From: Streptomyces sp. NBC_01451
Lineage (GTDB): Bacteria; Actinomycetota; Actinomycetes; Streptomycetales; Streptomycetaceae
Direction of reading: 5' to 3'
DNA length: 64,000 bases
Assembly (NCBI RefSeq): GCF_036227485.1
Contig: NZ_CP109479.1
Span: forward strand, 186,001-250,000
Below are positions 1-7,238 of this stretch, piece after piece. Position numbers and translations under genes: made by a program. Positions within the stretch are counted from its first letter, which is position 1; the number at the start of each line of letters is the position of its first letter. The notes beneath the pieces were generated by a model. It saw only the letters and a list, made by a program, of their open reading frames with translations. It did no database searches and had not been told where the DNA came from.

Positions 1-1169
1 CGGACGGCTCCTGGCTCGCCGCGGCGGGCGAGGACCACCTGATCCGCCTGTGGGACACCGCTACGTGGACCTGCCGAGCGGTCCTGGAGGGCCACACCGG
101 CCCGGTCACGGCCATCGGGATCGCCCCGGACAGCAGCTTCCTCGTCAGCGCCTGCCGGAGCGGGGACCTTTGGTGGTGGCGGTCAAGCGACCCCTTCGAC
201 TCAGGGGTCATCACCACCGCGGCCGGTCGGGTGCAGGTGATCATCGTGGCACCGGACGGCAGTTGGTTCGCCGACGGCGGGGAGCAAGGCATGGTCCGTT
301 TCTTCGACCTGATCTCGTGCCGCTGTACGGCCATCCTCTTGGCCCACGTGGGAGATGTCCGGGCGCTGGTGATCGCGCCCGACGGGAGCTGGGTGGCCAG
401 CGGCGGGGCGGACGGTGTGATCCGCCTGTGGGAGACCCTGGCCGCCCGCAACGAGCTCCCGGACGACCGCTGGACGTACCCGGTGGCGGGAGTGGCCGCC
501 TCCCCGGATGGTGCCCTGTTGGCCTCGGTGGGCCACGACGCCACCGTGCGCTTCTGGGCAACGGAATCCGGGGAGCACGTGCACACCTTCGCCGGGGAGC
601 ACGGCATGGCCACCTGCGCGGTGGCCTGGGGCCCCGACGGCTCGTGGGTGGCCAGCGCCAGCGCGAACGGCATCGTGGTGGTCCGCGAGGTAGCCACCGG
701 TCAGCTACGGGCCCGCTGCGAGCTCGCGTCTGCGGCCGCGCTGGCAGTCTCCCCGGACGGCGTCTGGTTGGCGGTAGCGGGCGAGGACGACGCGGTCCGG
801 CTGTGGGAACCTGCCACCGGGACCATCCGCCTGGGCCACTTTCCCCACCCTGTGCGGACACCGGCCTTCCGCTCGCTGCTCTTGGGCGGCCATGAGCAGG
901 ACCTGACGACATGGATCGAGGGCGGCACCCGGGCTCTGATCGCCGCGCACGCAGGGCTGGTGCATGCGCTCGCGTTCTCCCCCGACGGCCAGTGGCTGGC
1001 CACGGCCGGCAAGGACTCCACCGTACGGATCTGGGCCCGCGGCGCGCAGCAGGCGACCACTGCGGTGCGCACCGAGGCGCCGGTGCACTCGCTTGCGTTC
1101 ACCCCCGACGGCCGGACCCTGGCCGCCGGGGGTGAACGCGGGCTGTACGTCTACGACTTCCGGCCCTGA
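1..1169 (+). CDS. WD40-repeat protein, C-terminal part (5' end outside window)
   Basis: The frame is open from base 3 to the stop at 1167-1169, so the gene begins before the window; the first in-frame ATG (231) is internal because repeats continue upstream of it. About ten WD40-type units are visible, each with a PDGSW-like turn followed about 15 residues later by IRLW, VRFW or VRIW, spaced about 125 bases apart. The unit near 860-930 is degenerate. WD40 propellers are binding scaffolds; no catalytic domain is visible in the part seen. In actinobacteria such long C-terminal propellers often follow kinase, protease or NTPase domains, but whether that holds here lies outside the window. Confidence 0.85.
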   Translation, partial: DGSWLAAAGEDHLIRLWDTATWTCRAVLEGHTGPVTAIGIAPDSSFLVSACRSGDLWWWRSSDPFDSGVITTAAGRVQVIIVAPDGSWFADGGEQGMVRFFDLISCRCTAILLAHVGDVRALVIAPDGSWVASGGADGVIRLWETLAARNELPDDRWTYPVAGVAASPDGALLASVGHDATVRFWATESGEHVHTFAGEHGMATCAVAWGPDGSWVASASANGIVVVREVATGQLRARCELASAAALAVSPDGVWLAVAGEDDAVRLWEPATGTIRLGHFPHPVRTPAFRSLLLGGHEQDLTTWIEGGTRALIAAHAGLVHALAFSPDGQWLATAGKDSTVRIWARGAQQATTAVRTEAPVHSLAFTPDGRTLAAGGERGLYVYDFRP

Positions 1170-1351
1170 ATCAGCCCGGCTGCCAGTGCTTGCTGGAGGG
1201 CGGAGCCCGTGGCGGGCTGTTGGGTGGAGAGGGCGCCGTCCTCCGCTGAGGCGGTGGTGATGTGTGTGAGGAGGAGGCCGCACTCCTTCGCGCTGATGGT
1301 GTGGCCGCCACCGGGGAGGGACTTCGCAACGATTCACCCGAGCTGAAGTCA

Positions 1352-1425
1352 GTAACGACGGCGAGCCCGCTTCTCGCCTCGGCAGCTGAGGGCGAATCCC
1401 TGTTCCTTGGCGAGGACCTCATGGG
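1352..1425 (+). repeat. Truncated second copy of the start of the 5743 membrane-protein gene
   Basis: These bases closely match 5751-5825, including cggcagctgagggcga and the encoded LLASAAEGE and LFLGEDL peptides. The copy breaks off at ATGGGGGC, where an unrelated oxidoreductase fragment begins. The two copies are direct repeats 4.4 kb apart and bracket the EACC1/caspase operon. Confidence 0.75.
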
Positions 1426-1863
1426 GGCGACGCCGTGTGCGCCTTCAATCCCGTCTACGCACAGGGAATGACCGTGGCCGTGATGGAAGCAGTCGTCCTC
1501 GACGCCATGCTCACAACGACCCGCACGCTCGACGGCTTCCCACGCCGATTCCAATGCAAGATTGCCCAAATCGCCGCCTGGCTATGGTTCCTGGCCGCCC
1601 TCTCCGACCGCGCATGGCAGCCAGATCGTGCCACCCCACGACTCGTCCGCGCCGGCCAGTGGTACTTGAACCGCTGGCAGCAACTCATCCCCAACAATTC
1701 GACGCTGTTCATCCACTACGTCCGGATGATGAATATGCTCTCCAGCCCGGCCGCACTACTCCACCCCGCACTCCTGCTGAAGATTCTCTTCCAGTCCCGG
1801 TGCCTGGCGCCGTCCCATGCGCGGCCTACACCAGGACCGTCACCACCGCCGCTACCACGGTGA
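1426..1863 (+). pseudogene. FAD-dependent oxidoreductase, C-terminal remnant
   Basis: From GGCGACGCC the frame reads GDAVCAFNPVYAQGMTVA, which resembles the conserved GD motif of FAD-dependent monooxygenase/geranylgeranyl-reductase-like enzymes, where the Asp contacts the FAD ribityl chain. It continues with helical sequence (RFQCKIAQIAAWLWFLAALSDRAW, then a WYLNRW segment) as in the C-terminal part of these enzymes. The dinucleotide-binding N-terminus and the substrate domain are absent and are replaced by the truncated membrane-gene repeat, so this is a non-functional fragment. Homology fades after about 1800; the remaining Pro-rich tail is probably random reading. Confidence 0.65.
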
Positions 1864-2026
1864 CCGCGGAGAACGCGACTATGGCAGTCCGGCCGGTCCG
1901 GGAGGGCAGCAGACCGGCGACCTGTTCACGCCTCGCCGTATCGCGCTGATCGTCGAACGCAGGTGCCAGCCAGTAGGTGCCCAGCAAGGCCGCAAGGGGC
2001 GCAGCGTCGCCACCGCAATCATCCAC
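1826..2026 (-). CDS. Possible membrane-protein fragment
   Basis: A 66-residue minus-strand frame ends in a convincing hydrophobic segment (RTAIVAFSAVTVVAAVVTVLV) directly before its stop. The N-terminal half (GTYWLAPAFDDQRD) does not identify a family. It overlaps the end of the oxidoreductase remnant and no good ribosome-binding site was seen, so it may be debris of a larger gene. The rest of 2027-2350 holds no gene I can support. Confidence 0.2.
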   Translation of the reverse strand: MDDCGGDAAPLAALLGTYWLAPAFDDQRDTARREQVAGLLPSRTGRTAIVAFSAVTVVAAVVTVLV

Positions 2027-2143
2027 GGCCTGGCTAACGACTGATCAAGGAATCGGAAACAGCCGCAGCTCGCGACCCGGGCGAAGAAGCGCGCCGGCAC
2101 GCTCGCGACGAGGGTTGTTCAGCCAGCTGATCCCGTACCGGAC

Positions 2144-2194
2144 GGACGGGAGGCTCCGGAAAGGTCTGCCATGACAGCCCGGAGTCTCCCGTCC
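2144..2194. terminator. 16-bp inverted repeat, terminator-like or element end
   Basis: GGACGGGAGGCTCCGG (2144-2159) pairs with CCGGAGTCTCCCGTCC (2179-2194), with one G-U wobble and a 19-base loop. It lies downstream of the MerR remnant on the minus strand. No T-run follows, as is common for high-GC hairpins. Confidence 0.4.
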
Positions 2195-2350
2195 CGCTTA
2201 CCCACCGGGCAACCGGACGGCCCCGGACCGAACGCCGGAACGGACCTGGGACCAGCGGCACACGCGTGCATCGCGTCACTGGTCCAACGGCCCTCCCGAG
2301 GGAAAGACACGGATGCGACCGGAGCCCTTCTCCCGCAGCTGAACCGGTGG

Positions 2351-2582
2351 TCATGCGCTCGCTCCGAAGAGGTCGGCCAGCATCCCGGCTGCGCTCTCGG
2401 GCGCGCGCACGCTCAACTGAAGGGCATCGGGGGCCAGGTGCAGGGTGAAGTCGAAGAAGGCGCAGCAGCCCTGCTCGGCCGCGGGCTGCCCGGCGAACTC
2501 GGCGTCCGGCCGGAAGGACAGCCGCAGCCCGTCGTTGATCCCTTCACGCTGCTCGGCCTTCGCGGTGAGCGTGCGCCACTGC
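2351..2582 (-). pseudogene. MerR-family regulator, C-terminal remnant
   Basis: In a minus-strand frame different from the caspase gene, the sequence reads QWRTLTAKAEQ, then LRLSFRPDAEFAG, then EQGCCAFFDFTLHL, LSVRAPESAAGMLADLFG and a stop. This resembles the C-terminal effector-binding part (with a CC pair) seen in Streptomyces MerR-type regulators. The DNA-binding helix-turn-helix and start are missing. Its first 39 bases overlap the 3' end of the caspase-WD40 gene in another frame, so the last dozen residues of that protein are probably read from this fragment. Confidence 0.55.
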
Positions 2583-4730
2583 TCGGTACGCCCACAGCCG
2601 CAGTTTCGCGTCCTTCTCGTCGCCGGTGGCGAGGGTGCGGCCGTCGGGGGACCAAGCGACGGAGGACAGGCCAGTGTGGTTTGCGGTGCGGGTGGAGATT
2701 GTTTTGTGCGTGGTCAGGTTCCACAGCAGCACTTTGCCGTGATCGTTGACGGAGGCGACGACGTTGTTGTCCTTCGGGTCGAAGGCCACCCCCGTCACGG
2801 ATACCGCCGTGCCTTGTGTCGGATCGTGCAAGGTGAACATCGCCTTGCCCGCGACCATGTCCCAGAGCCTGACTGTGCCGTCGGGGCTGCCGCTGGCGAG
2901 CTTGTGTCCGTCCGGACTGAACGCCACGGTGGACACCTTTTCGGTGTGTCCTTCCCAGCTGTACCGGAACTTACGTTTGGCAACATCCCACATCTGTATG
3001 GCCTTGTCGGAACCTCCTGCGGCGAGCGTTTTGCCGTCGGGGCTGAACGCCACGTCGCAAAAGCACCGACTCCACCAGTTCCCCTGGAGGGTGGTCAGCG
3101 TGGGGAGGGCCTTGCCTGTGGCCGTGTTCCACAACCGGAGTGTGCCGTCCGAGCCGCCGGTCGCGAGTAACTTGCCGTCAGGGCTGAGCGCGACGCTGAA
3201 CCGCCCTTGTTTAGTGCCGGGCTTCGTCGTGGCGAGGCTCTTCCCGGCGGGCAGACGCCAAACCTGTGCGGTGGGGGCTGAGCCGAAGCCATTGGTGGCT
3301 CCGACAGCAAGGGTCGTTCCGTCGCGGCTGAATGCCACACTGCTGACGCCGTCGCTGGTGGTGGTGAGCGGCGTGAGCGGCCTGCGGGTCTTGAGATCCC
3401 ATCGCCGGACGGCGGGGTCACCGGAGCCGACGGCGGCGAGGGATGTGCCGTCCGGGCTGAACGCCAGGTCGTCGACGGAACCTTCAACGGTTTTGTCGGG
3501 GCTCAGGCTGAGGACGGCGGCAGGCTGTTCCAACAGGGTGCTGGCGGAGCCGGAAGAGGCGCTTCTGCCGGGAGCGCCGTGCAGGATCCCTGGGCCGATC
3601 TGGAGGACAGCTACGGCTGCCGCGACAACCAGGACCGTCGCGGCCGCAGTGATGGTCCTGGCACGACGGGTGCGCGGAATGAAACGTGACCCCCAAGGAG
3701 GAATGGAGGCGGGAGCCTCGAGACTCCGTGCGGGCGGTGGCGCAGACAGTGTCCTGTGTTGTTCGGGCGCAGTGTCCGGCGAGCCCGATTGCAGGGCTCG
3801 CACGCGCTCGGCGGCGGCGGTCGAGACGAGTTCTCTGTCGGCGCCGGTCAGACGCTGAAGCTCCTCAAAGGCAGTGGCACGTACCAGTGCATTACCGACA
3901 CGGTGGAGATGGGTGAGGCCGTCGAGGGCGCCGAGTTGATCGGTGGAGTGGGGGCTGTCGAGGGCGCGGCGCAGGTGGGCGGGCAGCGTCCAGTTGATGT
4001 TCCTTGCGATGACGATGCGGCCCTCTACGTTGTCCTGTTTCTTGGGCCGTTGTTGCGGCATCTCCTCCACGACACGGTCGTGGACGTAGTTGTAGAGCTC
4101 ATCAAGGGTGATGTCGCCGTCCCCATCGAGGTCGGCGCTGCCCTCGCGGAGGCCTTGGACGAGGTAGCGGGTGAACACTGACTGCGCCGCCTGCCCTTGC
4201 ACCCGGTTTCCTTCCCACGAGTACTGGGTCGCGTCCGACGCGGTCAGCACGGTACGGCCGCGGCCCTGGAAGCGCTCCAGTGTCTGCACCGTGGTGTCGG
4301 CTTTGGGGGTCCAGCCGTCCGGGAACGCCCCGCTGTAGCAGCAGTCGAGGATCAGCACCTTCCGCCAGGAGGCGCACCTCTCCATGGCCCGGTTGATCTG
4401 CTCGGCCGACAGCGCGGTGTCCGCCAGGGCGTTGCGGCTCGTGTCGGCCATCGCCAGATACAGCCGGCCGTCGTCGTCCTTGATCCCATGCCCGGTGAAG
4501 TACAGCAGGGTCAAATCGTCGGCGCGCCGGTCACGGTAGAAGTCAGCGATGGCCCTGCCGACGACATGATGTGGCTTGTTGACCAGGGGGGTGACCTCGA
4601 ACCCGGCGATGGCCGGATCCCGCAGCACCGCGCCGAGTGCCTCGGCGTCGTGGGCCGGCGCGGTCAGCTGCTGCAGCCCACCGTCCTCGTACTCGTAGGT
4701 GGCGATGAGGAGCGCCAGGCGGCGACCCAT
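2544..4730 (-). CDS. Caspase-like protease, EF-hand, TM helix and seven-bladed WD40 propeller
   Basis: A 728-residue multidomain effector. Residues 1-245 form a C14 caspase-like peptidase: the YFTGHG motif (His81) and LILDCCYSG (Cys131) give the expected His/Cys dyad. An EF-hand-like loop (DLDGDGDITLDEL, about 201-212) sits late in the protease domain. A TM helix follows at about 359-378. From about residue 410 there are seven WD40 blades (PDGTSL..RRW to PDGRTL..RLW), a complete propeller that probably senses a ligand or surface. The start is the ATG at 4730, two bases after the upstream gene's stop, rather than the longer frame to 4868, because MGRRLALLI begins the protease fold. The short tail after the last blade is read from a MerR fragment, suggesting a rearranged 3' end. 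Predicted role: regulated proteolysis in a conflict or cell-death response. Confidence 0.85.
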   Translation of the reverse strand: MGRRLALLIATYEYEDGGLQQLTAPAHDAEALGAVLRDPAIAGFEVTPLVNKPHHVVGRAIADFYRDRRADDLTLLYFTGHGIKDDDGRLYLAMADTSRNALADTALSAEQINRAMERCASWRKVLILDCCYSGAFPDGWTPKADTTVQTLERFQGRGRTVLTASDATQYSWEGNRVQGQAAQSVFTRYLVQGLREGSADLDGDGDITLDELYNYVHDRVVEEMPQQRPKKQDNVEGRIVIARNINWTLPAHLRRALDSPHSTDQLGALDGLTHLHRVGNALVRATAFEELQRLTGADRELVSTAAAERVRALQSGSPDTAPEQHRTLSAPPPARSLEAPASIPPWGSRFIPRTRRARTITAAATVLVVAAAVAVLQIGPGILHGAPGRSASSGSASTLLEQPAAVLSLSPDKTVEGSVDDLAFSPDGTSLAAVGSGDPAVRRWDLKTRRPLTPLTTTSDGVSSVAFSRDGTTLAVGATNGFGSAPTAQVWRLPAGKSLATTKPGTKQGRFSVALSPDGKLLATGGSDGTLRLWNTATGKALPTLTTLQGNWWSRCFCDVAFSPDGKTLAAGGSDKAIQMWDVAKRKFRYSWEGHTEKVSTVAFSPDGHKLASGSPDGTVRLWDMVAGKAMFTLHDPTQGTAVSVTGVAFDPKDNNVVASVNDHGKVLLWNLTTHKTISTRTANHTGLSSVAWSPDGRTLATGDEKDAKLRLWAYRAVAHAHREGRAA

Positions 4731-4732
4731 AC

Positions 4733-5164
4733 CTATTCGCCCGTGTGGCGACGGATGTAGGCGTCGATCAGGTCGCGCCGCTCGGCGTCGGAGGCCCGCT
4801 CCAGCTCGATCGTGTCGCCGTCGATGGTCAGTGAGACGCGATGCCGCGCGGACGAGCGGGCCAACCAATCGCGTACGGTCTCGATGAGCGCCGCGAGCAC
4901 CCCGCCGGAGGCACTCAACGCCACCACGATGGCTCCGACAGTGACGGCATCGGTGCCCTTCGCCGCATCAGGAACCGGTGTGCTGGGGCCAGGACGAATC
5001 GATTCGATGTCCAGATCGGCAACTTCGGCCTTCAGGAGGCGGGGCACCCGCTCCGCCGCCTCCGGATCCAGCTGGGGATCGGGCGCCACGACAAGCAGTA
5101 CCTCCATCGCATCGTCCGCCTGCCTGTCCGCTGGCCGGCCAGTCTTCGAAGCATCGTTCTGCAT
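4733..5164 (-). CDS. EACC1-like effector-associated small protein
   Basis: A 143-residue protein whose C-terminal half has one hydrophobic helix (GAIVVALSASGGVLAALIE), then WLARSS, and then a small beta-rich module with LTIDGDTIELERASDAERR and IRRH. This pattern matches the effector-associated constant component 1 described for ternary conflict systems that pair it with caspase, TIR or trypsin effectors. It lies two bases upstream of the caspase-WD40 gene and is surely co-translated with it. Family knowledge suggests a scaffold or membrane-proximal partner for the effector; this is inference. An internal start at 5107 (MEVLLVV) is an alternative. Confidence 0.65.
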   Translation of the reverse strand: MQNDASKTGRPADRQADDAMEVLLVVAPDPQLDPEAAERVPRLLKAEVADLDIESIRPGPSTPVPDAAKGTDAVTVGAIVVALSASGGVLAALIETVRDWLARSSARHRVSLTIDGDTIELERASDAERRDLIDAYIRRHTGE

Positions 5165-5333
5165 GCGTCCGCCCCCGTGGCTTTTGTCGCGATCCGAATC
5201 TCACAGTGTGGCGTCAACCGACCACGAACGGCAGCCAGTCGGAGCTACTGACCGAGTCCAAGAACTCCGGCCCGCCCATTACTGAGAGGCCGGCAATCAG
5301 GTCCATCTCGGAACGCTCGACACCTCGACCCTA

Positions 5334-5348
5334 TGTCGGGTTGCGACA
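5334..5348. promoter_or_regulatory. Probable PadR operator
   Basis: TGTCG-ggttg-CGACA is a perfect 5-bp inverted repeat 50 bases before the PadR start. The half-site context CTATGTCGG recurs at 5362-5370. PadR regulators commonly bind such dyads and repress themselves. The site lies in the divergent gap (5165-5398) with the EACC1 gene, so it could influence both directions. Confidence 0.4.
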
Positions 5349-5398
5349 ATGCTGGTGAAGGCTATGTCGGGTGCCGATGCAGGGTGTAGCTTCAGCGC

Positions 5399-5737
5399 AT
5401 GGACTTCAAGCTCACGCCCGCCGTGGTGAGGATCCTCCAGGCCTTCCTCACCGCTCCACAGACTCCCCGCTACGGCATGCAGCTGATGGAGGCCGCCAAG
5501 GTCTCCAGCGGCTCGCTCTATCCGGCACTGACCCGGCTGGAGCGGGCCGGATGGATCGTCGGCGCGGACGAGGACATTGACCCCAGGACGGAAGGGCGTC
5601 CCGCCCGCCGCTATTACACGATGACCGGCGAGGGCGCGCGTACCGCCCGCCTCGAACTCGCCGAGCTCAGCGAGCAGATGCGCCCGCCGGCCCCGACGCC
5701 GGACTGGGCTGCCGGTACCAATCCGCAAGGAGCCTGA
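5399..5737 (+). CDS. PadR-family transcriptional regulator
   Basis: A 112-residue winged-helix protein. It shows the family pattern: helix LTPAVVRILQAFL, then YGMQLMEAAKVSSGSLYPALTRLERAGW (recognition helix at GSLYPALTRLE), and the wing GRPARRYYTMTGEG. This is the compact PadR form with a short C-terminal helix. The downstream membrane gene starts five bases after its stop, so the two form an operon, probably autoregulated through the dyad at 5334. Ligand unknown. Confidence 0.85.
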   Translation: MDFKLTPAVVRILQAFLTAPQTPRYGMQLMEAAKVSSGSLYPALTRLERAGWIVGADEDIDPRTEGRPARRYYTMTGEGARTARLELAELSEQMRPPAPTPDWAAGTNPQGA

Positions 5738-5742
5738 AGTTC

Positions 5743-6369
5743 GTGGACACGTTAACGACAGCGAGCCTGCTGCTCGCTTCGGCAGCTGAGGGCGAAACCT
5801 TGTTCCTCGGCGAGGACCTCGTGGGATGGCGTACCGCGCTCATCGCAGCTGTAGCCGCTGCGGTTGTCTACGAGTTGGCCATGACCGTGACGCGCCGCGT
5901 CACCTTGCGCCTGCCGTTTCTGATTCTGTATCTCACCCGGATCGACATGTCTCACGATGTGTGGAAGCGCCTTCACCGCGAGTGGGTGGCCGAACTTCAC
6001 TCCGTGCTCGGCGACCGCAGCACCCCCTGGACCAAGCAGTTCCTCGACGGCCTGCGTTTCGCCGTCCCCTTGGCACTCGGAGGCGCCCGCCTCGCCGCCC
6101 GGGCCGACGCGGAGACATCGCCCAGGCGCCGCCTCGCCGCGCAACCGGACTATGCGCTGGCGCGCCTGGCAGGTGCCGTCTGTGGGTGCCTCCTGGTTCT
6201 GGTGGCGTGGTCACTGCCGCTGTCGGCTCCGGCCCAGGGAGGACTCCTGATCGGTTTCGGCCTTGTCCCCCTCCTTGCGTGGGGATCCACGTCCGCAGTG
6301 CTCTGGTTCAGGCTCCGGCGGCGTTTGCGCGCCGCCGACCCTTGTCACGAGCCGGAACGAAGCGCGTAG
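5743..6369 (+). CDS. Hypothetical membrane protein co-transcribed with PadR
   Basis: 208 residues from a GTG start, with aagg of a ribosome-binding site inside the end of padR. The early part has a hydrophobic helix (TALIAAVAAAVVYELAM); a second pair of helices lies near the C-terminus (CGCLLVLVAWSLPLS and LLIGFGLVPLLAWG). Between them is a polar, Arg-rich segment. No enzyme motif is visible; PadR genes are often paired with membrane or transport genes. The first 25 codons are duplicated at 1352-1425, where they are broken off. The stretch 6370-6482 holds no gene. Confidence 0.7.
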   Translation: MDTLTTASLLLASAAEGETLFLGEDLVGWRTALIAAVAAAVVYELAMTVTRRVTLRLPFLILYLTRIDMSHDVWKRLHREWVAELHSVLGDRSTPWTKQFLDGLRFAVPLALGGARLAARADAETSPRRRLAAQPDYALARLAGAVCGCLLVLVAWSLPLSAPAQGGLLIGFGLVPLLAWGSTSAVLWFRLRRRLRAADPCHEPERSA

Positions 6370-6482
6370 ATCCTTTCAGACCGCTCCTCGCCCCTCACTC
6401 CGGGCGCCGGTCCGGGCGCGGCAGCGGCCATCGCAGAAGGGTGTAGTTCCCCTTGAGGGACGTCCCTGATCACGCGGTTGAG

Positions 6483-7115
6483 TCAGCGGTGCAAGACTTC
6501 CTGTGCTGCTCGTCCGCGGCGGACGTCCCTGAACAGGACGTGGCCCGAGCCCGCTGGCTCCGAGCAGTGCGGACCGTGTAGGTCGAGGTCCTCAAGTTCC
6601 GCGGGGAGAGCGAAGTGCGGCCCGACATATGCCGGGTCGAAGGTGAAGTTCACTCTCGTGCCGCTGCCTTGTGGTGGATGAAACGCTTGGGGGGCGATGC
6701 GAGGCTGGATGCCGGTGTGGACTTGGCGCAACCCGCGCCCTGCGCACCACATCTCAACAGTCACCTGCCCGGACAGCGTGGCAGCAGCGGCCAACAACCA
6801 CCACTCGGGCCCAAGGAGGGAGCCGAAGTATCCGAGGACGGGAGCACCGGGGTCATGCCAGGCGTGCGGCTGGTCCATGGATATCGTGAAGCTCCTGTCG
6901 CTGGTGATCTCGAGGAGACCACGCAGTGTGTGCTCCCCGGCAACGCTTGTCGCTGGATGAAGCACATGGCGGCCCACCGCGCAGAGCAAGTTGGCCGGCA
7001 GCTTCGGATTTCCGGATCCCACCCCGAAGTACATACCCGGCCGTCTGCGCACGGCGGCATCGAACTCGAGCATCTCGATGTCGGCCGCGTCATACGAATG
7101 GTCCGTCACGACCAC
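6483..7115 (-). CDS. GyrB-like N-terminal domain protein with altered ATPase motifs
   Basis: 210 residues from a GTG start. Near the N-terminus it reads IEMLEFDAAVRRRPGMYFG, clearly related to the start of GyrB/ParE (consensus LEGLEAVRKRPGMYIG). The following N-box region, EVVDN in GyrB, is CAVGR here, so the Mg-binding Asn is gone, and no DNGRG motif follows. The rest (ITSDRSFTISMDQPHAW, LSGQVTVEMWC, FDPAYVG) may keep the GHKL beta-sheet. It therefore probably cannot hydrolyse ATP like gyrase; the role is unknown. A second GyrB-like start with the same VGR change lies at the right end of the window. Confidence 0.6.
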   Translation of the reverse strand: MVVTDHSYDAADIEMLEFDAAVRRRPGMYFGVGSGNPKLPANLLCAVGRHVLHPATSVAGEHTLRGLLEITSDRSFTISMDQPHAWHDPGAPVLGYFGSLLGPEWWLLAAAATLSGQVTVEMWCAGRGLRQVHTGIQPRIAPQAFHPPQGSGTRVNFTFDPAYVGPHFALPAELEDLDLHGPHCSEPAGSGHVLFRDVRRGRAAQEVLHR

Positions 7116-7238
7116 ACGCTATCGGCCTGGCAGGCCCAACTGAAGGTGCACTCGAAGGCGGAAGTGCCTCGGGAGACCTACAGGTGGGACGGGAGTATCG
7201 GCTACTTTGACGGGTCGGTCCGTTCGCTCAGCGTCATG

